Origin: Streptomyces qinzhouensis
Lineage (GTDB): Bacteria > Actinomycetota > Actinomycetes > Streptomycetales > Streptomycetaceae
Assembly (NCBI RefSeq): GCF_007856155.1
Contig: NZ_CP042266.1
Span: 806,001 to 870,000 of the forward strand
Reading direction: 5' to 3'
DNA length: 64,000 nt
Shown here: piece by piece, positions 18,140 to 25,850 of the stretch
Numbering within the stretch: the stretch's first letter is position 1
Layout of the letters: the number at the start of each line of letters is the position of its first letter
Made by a program: the position numbers and the translations under genes
Notes under the pieces: model-generated
What the model saw: only the letters and a program-made list of their open reading frames with translations
The model's database searches: none
What the model was told of the DNA's origin: nothing

Positions 18140-18802
18140 ATGGAAACCACACGGCAGCCGGCCGACCAGGACCGGTCGGCCCAGCAGCGCCGCCGCGAAC
18201 TGCTGGAAGCGGCGGACCGGGTGGTGCTGCGGGACGGCCCCGGCGCGTCCATGAACGCGATCGCCGCCGAGGCCGGCATCACCAAACCGATCCTCTACCG
18301 GCACTTCGGCGACAAGGGCGGCCTCTACCGGGCCCTGGCCAAACGGCACACCGATGCCCTGCTGGACTCGCTGCGCGCCGCGCTCGACGCCCCCGCCGAC
18401 CGCCGGCGGCGGATCGCCGCCACCCTCGACACCTATCTCGCCGCCATCGAGGCGCGCCCCCAGGTGTACCGCTTCCTGATGCACCCCGCCGAAAGCCCGG
18501 TGGCGGACCCGGCCCAGCAGCCCGAGGCCGGATTCGACATCGGGCGGCACTCGGCGCCGGTGCTGCGGCGGCTGGGCGAGGAGCTGGCCCAGGTCATCGG
18601 CGACCGGGTCGACCTCGGCCCGGACGGGGCCCGGCGGGCCCGGGTCTGGGGGCACGGCATCGTCGGCATGATGCACGCGGCGGGCGACTGGTGGCTCGGG
18701 GAGCGCCCGTGCTCCCGGGCCGAACTCGTCGCCGACCTCACCGATCTGCTGTGGGGGCGGCTCTCCTCGGTCGCCGACCGGGACGGCAGCCCCGGCTTCT
18801 AG
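18140..18802 (+). CDS. TetR family transcriptional regulator
   Basis: A 220-residue TetR-type repressor. The DNA-binding domain (about residues 15-65) shows 'RRRELLEAADRVVLRDGPGASMNAIAAEAGITKPILYRHFGDKGGLYRALA', the standard helix-turn-helix with 'YRHFGDK' at its end. The C-terminal ligand domain is all-helical. The start is the ATG at 18140 (METTRQPADQD) with GGGGAGAACG upstream. It is divergent from an acyl-CoA dehydrogenase gene, so an acyl-CoA ligand and local autorepression are likely but unproven. The last codons and stop lie inside the left copy of a short tandem duplication. Confidence 0.88.
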   Translation: METTRQPADQDRSAQQRRRELLEAADRVVLRDGPGASMNAIAAEAGITKPILYRHFGDKGGLYRALAKRHTDALLDSLRAALDAPADRRRRIAATLDTYLAAIEARPQVYRFLMHPAESPVADPAQQPEAGFDIGRHSAPVLRRLGEELAQVIGDRVDLGPDGARRARVWGHGIVGMMHAAGDWWLGERPCSRAELVADLTDLLWGRLSSVADRDGSPGF

Positions 18803-18836
18803 GAACTCGGGACGGCAGCCCCGGCTTCTGGGAACT
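18780..18836. repeat. 28-bp tandem duplication across the tetR stop
   Basis: Two copies of a 28-nt unit (18780-18807 and 18809-18836) differ at one base. The stop codon TAG of tetR falls in the left copy; the right copy reads TGG there. It looks like a recent local duplication. Confidence 0.8.
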
Positions 18837-18879
18837 TTCGAAGGAGAGGCCCCAGGTCGTGGCTACCCGGCCGGACGGC

Positions 18880-19425
18880 TTACGGGGTCTCGGCCCAGGG
18901 CGCCCGTGCGACCGCGCGCAGCAGTCTGGTACGGCGCAGGCCGGTGAGCCGGTCCGGGTACACGACCCCGTCGAGATGGTCGGTCTCGTGCTGGAGGCAG
19001 CGGGCGAAGAACCCGGTGCCCTCCACCCGTACCGGCACCCCGGCGACCGTCACGCCCTCGACCACCGCACGGTCGTACCGCGGTGTCCCCGCCTCCAGGC
19101 CCGGCAGCGACAGACAGCCCTCCGGCCCGCGCAGCTCCAGTCCGTCGGCCTCGACCAGCCGGGGATTGACCAGGTGTCCGAGGTGGCGGACGTCCTCGTC
19201 GTCGGGGCAGTCGTAGACGAAGACCCGCAGCCCCACCCCCACCTGATTGGCCGCCAGACCCACTCCGCAGGCCGCGTACATCGTCGCGAACATGTCCTCG
19301 ACAAGCCGGTGCAGCTCGGGTCCGAAGTCGGTGACGGTTTCGCAGGGGGCGTGCAGCACGGGATCGCGGAACAGGCTCACGGGCCGTACGCGTCCGGAAC
19401 TGCCGGGGATCGGCCGGTTTCGCAT
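18880..19425 (-). CDS. def: Peptide deformylase
   Basis: A 181-residue metallo-enzyme that removes the formyl group from the initiator Met of new proteins. The three PDF motifs are intact: GVGLAANQ (54-61), EGCLS with the metal Cys (about 102-106) and HETDH with two metal His and the catalytic Glu (146-150). The start is the ATG at 19425; a longer open frame to 19524 would add a Pro/Gly-rich stretch that overlaps the murT promoter. Streptomycetes carry several def genes, so this may be a secondary copy. It is divergent from murT. Confidence 0.9.
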   Translation of the reverse strand: MRNRPIPGSSGRVRPVSLFRDPVLHAPCETVTDFGPELHRLVEDMFATMYAACGVGLAANQVGVGLRVFVYDCPDDEDVRHLGHLVNPRLVEADGLELRGPEGCLSLPGLEAGTPRYDRAVVEGVTVAGVPVRVEGTGFFARCLQHETDHLDGVVYPDRLTGLRRTRLLRAVARAPWAETP

Positions 19426-19539
19426 GGGCGCAAGGGTACGTTCCGGCCGCCCGGGTCCGCGTGGCGCGGTGCCGCGGTAGGGCGGCCGGGCCGGACCTGG
19501 ATAGGCTGGGGTCGACCGATGCAAGGAGGATCAAGGACC

Positions 19540-20778
19540 ATGGCAGGCACCTCGGAGCCACTGACGCCTCGCGCCAAGCTGGCCGTGACGGCCGGCAAGG
19601 CAGCGGCGGCGGTGTCACGCGCGGCCGGACGCGGCAGCGGTTCGGTGATCGGTGGCCGGGTCGCGCTCAAACTCGACCCCGATCTGCTGGGGCGGCTGGC
19701 GCAGCACCTGGACGTGGTCCTCGTGTCGGCCACGAACGGCAAGACGACGACCACTCGGCTGATCGCGGAGGCCCTGCGGGCCGCCGGGCCGGTGGTCTCC
19801 AACGCGCTGGGCGCGAATATGCCCGCCGGAATCACCTCGGCGCTGGCAGGCGGCTCGGACGCCAAGTTCGGTGTCATCGAAGTCGACGAGAAGTATCTGG
19901 CGGGTGTGGCACGCGATGTGACGCCGAAGGCGATCGCGCTGCTGAACCTCTCGCGGGACCAGCTGGACCGGGCCGCCGAGACCCGGATGCTGGCGGAAAA
20001 GTGGCGTGAGGGCCTCGCGGGCTCCAAGGCCCTCGTCATCGCCAATGCGGACGATCCGCTGGTGGTGTGGGCCGCGTCCTCCTCCCCCCATGTGGTGTGG
20101 GTGGCCGCCGGGCAGGAGTGGAAGGACGACGCCTGGTCGTGCCCCGCCTGCGGCGGAGTGATGCAGCGGCCGGGCGACGACTGGTTCTGCGGCGAGTGCG
20201 GCTTCCGCCGCCCCGCGCCGAGCTGGGTGCTCCACGGTGACCACGTCCTCGACCCGCACGGTTCGGCCTGGCCGATCCACCTCCAGCTCCCGGGCCGTGC
20301 CAACAAGGCGAACGCGGCCACTTCGGCGGCCGTCGCCGCCTGCTTCGGGGTACCGCCGCAGGTCGCGCTGGAGCGGATGTACCAGGTCCAGGCGGTCGCC
20401 GGCCGCTACGACGTGGTGACCTTCGACAACCGCGAGCTGCGGCTGCTGCTGGCGAAGAACCCGGCCGGCTGGCTGGAGACGTTCTCCCTGATCGACCCGC
20501 CGCCGACGCCGGTGATCCTCTCGGTGAACGCGCGCGGCGCCGACGGCACGGACACGTCCTGGCTGTGGGACGTCGACTACACCCGGCTCGCCGGCCATCC
20601 GATCATGGTGATCGGTGACCGCCGGCTCGACCTGGCCGTCCGGCTGGAGGTCGCGGGCCTGGACTTCCGGGTCTGCGACACCGTCGACGACGCCGTCGCC
20701 ATGGCACCGCCCGGACGGATCGAGCTGATCGCGAACTACACCGCGTTCCAGGACGTCCGCCGCCGCGTGGGCAACTGA
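19540..20778 (+). CDS. murT: Lipid II isoglutaminyl synthase, ligase subunit MurT
   Basis: A 412-residue Mur-ligase-like protein. With GatD it amidates the D-glutamate of lipid II to D-isoglutamine. P-loop 'SATNGKTTTTR' (about 63-73). The central ligase domain carries an inserted zinc ribbon with Cys pairs 'CPACGG' (about 201) and 'CGECG' (about 217), a hallmark of MurT. A C-terminal MurT-specific domain (DUF1727) follows with 'RYDVVTFDNRELRLLLAKNPAGW'. The ATG at 19540 has GGAGG 10 nt upstream. It lies 40 bp before gatD, so the two form an operon. Confidence 0.93.
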   Translation: MAGTSEPLTPRAKLAVTAGKAAAAVSRAAGRGSGSVIGGRVALKLDPDLLGRLAQHLDVVLVSATNGKTTTTRLIAEALRAAGPVVSNALGANMPAGITSALAGGSDAKFGVIEVDEKYLAGVARDVTPKAIALLNLSRDQLDRAAETRMLAEKWREGLAGSKALVIANADDPLVVWAASSSPHVVWVAAGQEWKDDAWSCPACGGVMQRPGDDWFCGECGFRRPAPSWVLHGDHVLDPHGSAWPIHLQLPGRANKANAATSAAVAACFGVPPQVALERMYQVQAVAGRYDVVTFDNRELRLLLAKNPAGWLETFSLIDPPPTPVILSVNARGADGTDTSWLWDVDYTRLAGHPIMVIGDRRLDLAVRLEVAGLDFRVCDTVDDAVAMAPPGRIELIANYTAFQDVRRRVGN

Positions 20779-20818
20779 CCGCAGGACCTCCGGAGAACCG
20801 AGAAAGGCTACATCCAGC

Positions 20819-21547
20819 ATGGCCGACAACAGCCTGCGTCTGGTCTGGGTCTACCCCGACCTGCTGTCCACCTACGGCGACCAGGGCAATGCGCTGGTCG
20901 TGGAGCGGCGGGCCCGGCAGCGCGGCCTCGACGTCCAGCGGGTCGACGTCCGCAGCGACCAGCCGATCCCCACGTCCGGCGACATCTATCTGATCGGCGG
21001 CGGTGAGGACCGCCCGCAGCGGCTGGCCTCCGAGCGGCTGCGCCGCGACGGCGGGCTGAACCGGGCCGCCGAGAACGGCGCGATCATCTTCTCGGTCTGC
21101 GCCGGCTACCAGATCCTCGGGCACGAGTTCATCAACGACCTCGGCCAGCGGGAGCCGGGCCTCGGGCTGATCGACGTGATCTCCACTCGTGGCGAGGGCG
21201 AGCGCTGTGTGGGCGACGTCCTCGCGGACATCGACCCCCGGCTCGGGCTGCCGCAGCTCACCGGTTTCGAGAACCACCAGGGCATCACCCACCTCGGCCC
21301 CACCGCCCGGCCGTTCGCCCGCACCGTGCTGGGCCGTGGCAACGGCACCGGCGACGGTACGGAGGGCGCCTACAACGAGACCGTGTTCGGGACGTACATG
21401 CACGGACCGGTCATGGCCCGCAATCCGCAGATCGCGGATCTGCTGCTGAAGCTGGCGCTGGATGTGAACGCGCTGCCGCCGGTCGACGACCGCTGGTACG
21501 AGGCGCTGCGCAACGAGCGGATCACCACGGCGACCCAGCCCGCCTGA
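20819..21547 (+). CDS. gatD: Lipid II isoglutaminyl synthase, glutamine amidotransferase subunit GatD
   Basis: A 242-residue class I glutamine amidotransferase of the CobB/CobQ type. It releases ammonia from glutamine and channels it to MurT. The nucleophile is Cys94 in 'FSVCAGYQILG'; the His partner is in 'YMHGPVMARNP' near residue 195. Also visible are 'LIGGGEDRPQ' and 'GFENHQGITHLG'. The length matches the family. It follows murT at once, and a strong terminator hairpin stands just after its stop. Confidence 0.93.
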   Translation: MADNSLRLVWVYPDLLSTYGDQGNALVVERRARQRGLDVQRVDVRSDQPIPTSGDIYLIGGGEDRPQRLASERLRRDGGLNRAAENGAIIFSVCAGYQILGHEFINDLGQREPGLGLIDVISTRGEGERCVGDVLADIDPRLGLPQLTGFENHQGITHLGPTARPFARTVLGRGNGTGDGTEGAYNETVFGTYMHGPVMARNPQIADLLLKLALDVNALPPVDDRWYEALRNERITTATQPA

Positions 21548-21556
21548 GTACCGCCG

Positions 21557-21588
21557 CCGGGGCCCGGACCGACCGGTCCGGGCCCCGG
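21557..21588 (+). terminator. Terminator after murT-gatD
   Basis: A perfect 14-bp inverted repeat (CCGGGGCCCGGACC ... GGTCCGGGCCCCGG) with a 4-nt loop starts 9 nt after the gatD stop. No U tract follows, as is usual in streptomycetes. Confidence 0.75.
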
Positions 21589-21755
21589 TGCACTCCCGCG
21601 CCCCCGCCCGGCTCCGTACCCGCTCATGGGCACGGGCGTCCCAGCAGGCGGACGCCTTATTCGGCCCGCGCCCCCGTACGCCGGTAGGGTGAGGGGTGAT
21701 CCAGCCGGACGACGTGGTCCGGGAGTCGGCCCACGTTGCAAAGGTAATTCGGGCA

Positions 21756-22781
21756 ATGCGCATTGGTGTGCTCACTTCCGGAGGCGACTGCCCCGGTCTG
21801 AACGCCGTCATCCGGTCCGTCGTGCACCGCGCGGTCGTCGACCACGGCGATGAGGTCATCGGCTTCCACGACGGCTGGAAGGGCCTGCTGGAGTGCGATT
21901 ACCGCAAGCTCGACCTGGACGCGGTGGGCGGCATCCTGGCCCGCGGCGGCACGATCCTCGGCTCGTCCCGGGTACGGCCCGAGCAGTTGCGGGACGGCGT
22001 CGAACGAGCCAAGGGGCACTGCGCCGACCTGGGGCTCGACGCGGTCATCCCGATCGGCGGCGAGGGCACGCTCAAGGCCGCGCATCTGCTGTCCCGGGGC
22101 GGCCTGCCGATCGTCGGCGTCCCGAAGACCATCGACAACGACATCGCCTCGACCGATGTCACCTTCGGTTTCGACACCGCCGTCGGTGTGGCGACCGAGG
22201 CGCTGGACCGGCTGAAGACCACCGCCGAGTCCCATCAGCGGGTGCTGATCGTCGAGGTCATGGGCCGCCACACGGGGTGGATCGCGCTGCACTCCGGTAT
22301 GGCGGCGGGCGCCCATGCGATCGTCGTCCCCGAGCGGCCCTTCGACATCGAGGAGCTGACCAAGCGGGTCGGCGCCCGGTTCGAGGCGGGCAAGCGGTTC
22401 GCGATCGTCGTGGTCGCGGAAGGCGCGAAGCCCCGCGAGAACACCATGAGCTGGGACGAGGGCGGCAAGGACGTCTACGGCCATGAGCGGTTCGCCGGGG
22501 TGGCCCGCCAGCTCTCCAACGAGCTGGAGCGGCGGCTGGGCAAGGAGGCGCGGCCGGTGATCCTCGGCCATGTGCAGCGCGGCGGCACCCCGACCGCGTA
22601 CGACCGGGTCCTGGCGACCCGGTTCGGCTGGCACGCGGTGGAGGCGGCGCACCGGGGCGAGTTCGGCATGATGACGGCGCTGCGCGGTACGGACATCACG
22701 CTGGTGCCGCTGGGCACGGCGGTGGAGACGCTGAAGACCGTGCCCGACGCGCGGTACGACGAGGCGGAGTGCGTGCTGTAA
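21756..22781 (+). CDS. pfkA: 6-phosphofructokinase
   Basis: A 341-residue cytosolic glycolytic enzyme that phosphorylates fructose 6-phosphate. Motifs: 'GVLTSGGDCPGLNAVIR' (nucleotide loop), 'IPIGGEGTLKAA' (Gly where ATP enzymes have Gly and PPi enzymes Asp, so ATP use is expected), 'GVPKTIDNDI' with the catalytic Asp, 'VEVMGRHTGWIALHSG' and 'LGHVQRGGTPTAYDR'. The length is the same as typical streptomycete Pfk isozymes. The ATG at 21756 is preferred over the frame's upstream extension because the family starts with MRIGVLTSGGD. It is monocistronic, with a hairpin downstream. Confidence 0.93.
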   Translation: MRIGVLTSGGDCPGLNAVIRSVVHRAVVDHGDEVIGFHDGWKGLLECDYRKLDLDAVGGILARGGTILGSSRVRPEQLRDGVERAKGHCADLGLDAVIPIGGEGTLKAAHLLSRGGLPIVGVPKTIDNDIASTDVTFGFDTAVGVATEALDRLKTTAESHQRVLIVEVMGRHTGWIALHSGMAAGAHAIVVPERPFDIEELTKRVGARFEAGKRFAIVVVAEGAKPRENTMSWDEGGKDVYGHERFAGVARQLSNELERRLGKEARPVILGHVQRGGTPTAYDRVLATRFGWHAVEAAHRGEFGMMTALRGTDITLVPLGTAVETLKTVPDARYDEAECVL

Positions 22782-22810
22782 GCCGTACCCGCTGAGCCGT
22801 ACCCGCACGT

Positions 22811-22848
22811 GAACCGCCCCCGGCCGCAGTCCCGGCCGGGGGCGGTTC
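22811..22848 (+). terminator. Terminator after pfkA
   Basis: A perfect 16-bp inverted repeat (GAACCGCCCCCGGCCG and its complement) with a 6-nt loop lies 30 nt after the pfkA stop and before the next promoter. Confidence 0.8.
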
Positions 22849-22894
22849 TACTCTGGTTCGGCACCGCAAGACCAGCAGAATCAGGAGCCGTCGG

Positions 22895-23977
22895 ATGGAT
22901 CACAGCGAACACGGCACATCGATTGACCTGCCGCCGTTCACGCTGGGACGGGGACTGGAACTCTCCCCCGACCCGTTCTTCCTGATCGGTTCGCTGGTCG
23001 CGCTCGCGCTGTACGGCTGGGGAGTGACCCGGCTGGTCCGCCGGGGCGACGCCTGGCCCGTGGGCCGTACCGTCTTCTTCGTCGCCGGTGTGCTGACCGT
23101 GCTGCTGGCGATGTGCACCAAGCTCAATGACTACGGCATGGTCATGTTCAGCGTGCATATGGTGCAGCACATGATCATCAGCATGATCTCGCCGATCCTG
23201 CTGCTGCTCGGCGCGCCGGTGACGCTGGCGCTGCGGGCGCTGCCGGTGGCGGGCCGGGGCCGGAAGGGTCCCCGGGAGTTGCTGCTCGCGCTGCTGCACA
23301 GCCGGTATATGCGGATCATCACCCATCCCGCGTTCACGATCCCGCTGTTCATCGCGAGCCTGTACGGGCTCTACTTCACCTCACTCTTCGATTTCCTGAT
23401 GGGCTCCCAGGTGGGCCATATCGCGATGATGGTCCACTTCCTCGCGGTCGGTCTGGTGTTCTTCTGGCCGATCATGGGCGTGGACCCGGGTCCGCACCGG
23501 CCGGGCTATGTGATGCGGATGCTGGAGCTGTTCGCGGGCATGCCGTTCCACGCCTTCTTCGGGATCGCGCTGATGATGGCGAGCACGCCGATGGTGGGGA
23601 CGTACGACAGCCCGCCGGCGTCGCTGGGCATCGACGCCCTCTCGGACCAGCACGCGGCCGGCGGTATCGCCTGGGCCTTCAGCGAGATCCCGTCGGTGCT
23701 GGTGCTGATCGCGCTCGTGTTCCAGTGGTACCGCTCGGACCAGCGGCAGGCCCGCCGCAAGGACCGGGCGGCGGACCGGGACGGTGACAAGGAGCTGGAG
23801 GCGTACAACGCCTATCTGGCGCAGCTCCACGCGCGCAGCGGCGGTACGGCGGGCGCGGCCCGCGGCGGCCCGGAGCCGGAGACCGTCACCGCCGCGGCCG
23901 CCGGTGAGAGCCCGCAGGCCCCGGCCGCCGCGGGTGCGGCGACCGGGGAGACCGGGACCGGCGCGGCCGGGCGGTAG
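22895..23977 (+). CDS. Cytochrome c oxidase assembly protein, CtaG-like
   Basis: A 360-residue membrane protein of the caa3-type CtaG family (unrelated to mitochondrial COX11-type CtaG). About seven transmembrane helices are visible, among them 'FFLIGSLVALALYGWGV', 'VFFVAGVLTVLLAMC' and 'IAMMVHFLAVGLVFFWP'. Family signatures are 'MFSVHMVQHMIISMISPILLLLG' with paired His and 'GPHRPGYVMRMLELFAGMPFHAFFG'. It probably helps copper insertion or assembly of the terminal oxidase. The C-terminal 90 residues are a charged, Ala/Gly-rich cytoplasmic tail. The ATG at 22895 follows a modest AGGAG site. It precedes a tiny membrane protein gene by 63 bp. Confidence 0.85.
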   Translation: MDHSEHGTSIDLPPFTLGRGLELSPDPFFLIGSLVALALYGWGVTRLVRRGDAWPVGRTVFFVAGVLTVLLAMCTKLNDYGMVMFSVHMVQHMIISMISPILLLLGAPVTLALRALPVAGRGRKGPRELLLALLHSRYMRIITHPAFTIPLFIASLYGLYFTSLFDFLMGSQVGHIAMMVHFLAVGLVFFWPIMGVDPGPHRPGYVMRMLELFAGMPFHAFFGIALMMASTPMVGTYDSPPASLGIDALSDQHAAGGIAWAFSEIPSVLVLIALVFQWYRSDQRQARRKDRAADRDGDKELEAYNAYLAQLHARSGGTAGAARGGPEPETVTAAAAGESPQAPAAAGAATGETGTGAAGR

Positions 23978-24040
23978 CGCCGGACGCCCGTCCCGGGTGA
24001 CGATGGCGGTGGCCACGATCGTCGTCCGAGGAGGGCGCTC

Positions 24041-24196
24041 ATGCCCGGATCCACGAGAACGATGGGTGTCATCACCGTCGGCGCCCTGGTGGCGGTGACC
24101 GCCTACACGGTGGCGCTCGGCAGCAACGGCTGGCTCTGGTTCGGCTGGGTGGTGCTGGGGCTGCTGACCGTGGGGATGATCGCCGCCCGGAACTGA
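24041..24196 (+). CDS. 51-residue membrane protein
   Basis: A short open frame with an excellent ribosome site (GAGGAGGG at about 24028-24035) and ATG at 24041. It encodes MPGSTRTMGV followed by two hydrophobic segments (about 9-26 and 31-49) joined by a Gly-Ser-Asn-Gly turn, a likely helical hairpin. The 3' third overlaps, on the opposite strand, the C-terminal tail of the ATPase gene (24103-24672). No family is recognised. The hydrophobic pattern and ribosome site argue that it is real. Confidence 0.6.
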   Translation: MPGSTRTMGVITVGALVAVTAYTVALGSNGWLWFGWVVLGLLTVGMIAARN

Positions 24197-24672
24197 CCGG
24201 AGAGGCTCTCCGGAAGCCGGCGGGCGGCCCCGACGGGCGGCAGGGTGGCCCGGGGGGCGTCGTCCCCGCGGACCCGTCCGCGCCGGTCGACGGTGCGGGT
24301 GAACCAGATGACCTTGCCGTCGTCCGTACCGCAGGTGCCCCAGCTGTCACTGAGCCGGCCGACGGTGGCGAGCCCGCCCCTGGCCGGGCTGGAGCTGGTC
24401 AGCCGGGGCATCCGGCGGTCGCGGTCGGCGACGGACGCGCTGAGCCGCCGGCCGGACCAGCGCAGCTCGACGACGCAGGTCGGGTCGCCGGGGACATGCT
24501 GGACGACATTGGCTATCAGCTCGTCCACGGCCCGGCAGACCGGGCCGATATGGGTTTCAAGATCCCAGTGCCGCAGATGGGCCGCGAGGATCCGCCGGAT
24601 CTGCGGGATCCGCTCCCGGGTCGCCCGCACCTCCATGCGGTAACGGCATTCCGCCTGACCGTGACCGTGCAT
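24103..24672 (-). CDS. RsbW-like anti-sigma/serine kinase ATPase
   Basis: A 189-residue protein with a GHKL-type ATPase domain. N-box 'CRAVDELIANVVQHVP', then 'VADRDRRMPRL' and the lid/G2 region 'RGGLATVGRLSDSWGTC...GKVIWF'. Streptomycetes have dozens of these; some inhibit or phosphorylate anti-anti-sigma partners, most are unstudied. The ATG at 24672 lies 7 nt after GAGGAG and is preferred over the ATG at 24678. After 'VIWFTRTV', where relatives normally stop, there is a tail of about 55 residues. The last third of it is antisense to the small membrane protein gene, so the true stop may reflect a lost earlier one. Confidence 0.8.
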   Translation of the reverse strand: MHGHGQAECRYRMEVRATRERIPQIRRILAAHLRHWDLETHIGPVCRAVDELIANVVQHVPGDPTCVVELRWSGRRLSASVADRDRRMPRLTSSSPARGGLATVGRLSDSWGTCGTDDGKVIWFTRTVDRRGRVRGDDAPRATLPPVGAARRLPESLSGQFRAAIIPTVSSPSTTQPNQSQPLLPSATV

Positions 24673-24860
24673 GACCATGCTCCTCACCGCGACAGTCCGG
24701 ACCCTCCCGGCCGAGGAACCCCGAGAGTGACGGAGAGTGCTCGACTGGCGCTTCCGGGTTACAGCCCAGGGTGAACCCGGGAGCCCGGGCCCGCAACAGC
24801 GGGCGGCTCCGTCCGTACGGAGCGGGCCCGCGGCGGGGGACGCCGGGGCGTCCGCGGCGG

Positions 24861-24889
24861 TTACCGGCCCGCTTCGGGGCACATAAAAT
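24861..24889 (+). promoter_or_regulatory. Possible vegetative promoter of plsC
   Basis: TTACCG (24861-24866) and TAAAAT (24884-24889) are 17 bp apart in the 302-bp gap upstream of the acyltransferase gene, and this is the only AT-rich patch there. It resembles a -35/-10 pair for the housekeeping sigma factor. Nothing else is visible in the gap. Confidence 0.4.
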
Positions 24890-24974
24890 GGCCGGGTTCG
24901 AGAATTCCGTGTGACCAGGGGCGCTCAGCCCGGATCCCGCACTGACCGGCCCTCTGCTGAAGGAGCACCCCGAC

Positions 24975-25676
24975 GTGTTCTACCACGTGCTCAAATACGT
25001 TCTTCTGGGGCCGCTGCTGCGGTTGCTGTTCCGGCCCCGGATCGAGGGTCTGGAGCACATTCCGGCGGAGGGCGCGGCGATCATCGCGGGCAATCATCTG
25101 TCGTTCTCGGACCATTTCCTGATGCCCGCCATCCTCAAACGGCGGATCACTTTTCTCGCGAAGGCCGAGTACTTCACCGGGCCCGGCCTCAAGGGCCGGC
25201 TGACGGCCGCCTTCTTCCGCAGCGCCGGCCAGATCCCGGTGGACCGCTCCGGCAAGGACGCGGGCCGGGCGGCGATCCGCGAGGGGCTCGGCGTCCTGAG
25301 CAAGGGCGAACTCCTCGGCATCTATCCGGAAGGCACCCGCTCGCACGACGGCCGGCTCTACAAGGGCAAGGTCGGGGTCGCGGTGATGGCGCTGCGGGCC
25401 GAAGTGCCGGTTGTCCCGTGCGCTATGGTCGGCACCTTCGAAATCCAGCCGCCCGGCCAGACTCTGCCGAAAATCAAGCGGGTCACGGTCCGTTTCGGTA
25501 AGCCGCTGGACTTCTCGCGCTATGCCGGGATGGAGGACGAGAAGGCAATTCTGCGCGCGGTCACGGACGAGATCATGTACGCCGTGCTCGAACTGTCCGG
25601 CCAGGAGTACGTCGACCGGTACGCGGCCGAGGTCAAAGCGGAGGCGGAAGCGGCGAAGAAGACCGGACGGCGCTGA
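24975..25676 (+). CDS. plsC: 1-acyl-sn-glycerol-3-phosphate acyltransferase
   Basis: A 233-residue membrane-associated acyltransferase that makes phosphatidic acid from lysophosphatidic acid, or a related lysolipid acyltransferase. The catalytic motif HxxxxD is in 'AGNHLSFSDHFL' (about 36-44); block II 'GQIPVDRSGKD' and block III 'LGIYPEGTRSHDG' follow. An N-terminal hydrophobic stretch (LKYVLLGPLLRLLF) anchors it. The start is GTG at 24975, preceded by AGGAG. Several paralogues are usual in streptomycetes, so the exact acceptor is uncertain. A strong terminator follows the stop. Confidence 0.85.
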   Translation: MFYHVLKYVLLGPLLRLLFRPRIEGLEHIPAEGAAIIAGNHLSFSDHFLMPAILKRRITFLAKAEYFTGPGLKGRLTAAFFRSAGQIPVDRSGKDAGRAAIREGLGVLSKGELLGIYPEGTRSHDGRLYKGKVGVAVMALRAEVPVVPCAMVGTFEIQPPGQTLPKIKRVTVRFGKPLDFSRYAGMEDEKAILRAVTDEIMYAVLELSGQEYVDRYAAEVKAEAEAAKKTGRR

Positions 25677-25684
25677 GCACAGCG

Positions 25685-25720
25685 GAAGGGGGCGGCCGGA
25701 ACATTCCGGCCGCCCCCTTC
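25685..25720 (+). terminator. Terminator after plsC
   Basis: A perfect 17-bp inverted repeat (left arm 25685-25701, right arm 25704-25720) with a 2-nt loop, starting 8 nt after the plsC stop. Confidence 0.88.
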
Positions 25721-25730
25721 GTGTGCTTGT

Positions 25731-25850
25731 CCCGAACCCCGGGTACGGGTTCCGAACCCCGGGTACGGGTTCCGTGGACCGGGTACGGGTTCCGTGGACC
25801 GGGTACGGGTTCCGGGGACCGGGTACGGGTTCCGGGGACCGGGTTACGGC
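25731..25850. repeat. 20-bp tandem repeat, five full copies
   Basis: Five complete 20-bp units (25741-25840) share GGGTACGGGTTCCG, with partial units at each end. The last six bases vary in matched steps: one AACCCC, two TGGACC, two GGGACC. The array fills the gap between plsC and the 3' end of the convergent peptidase gene and touches its stop region. Confidence 0.9.

Noticed and set aside
21756..22781. PPi-dependent phosphofructokinase
   Set aside because: The diagnostic position after GGE is Gly (GGEGT), which indicates ATP as donor.
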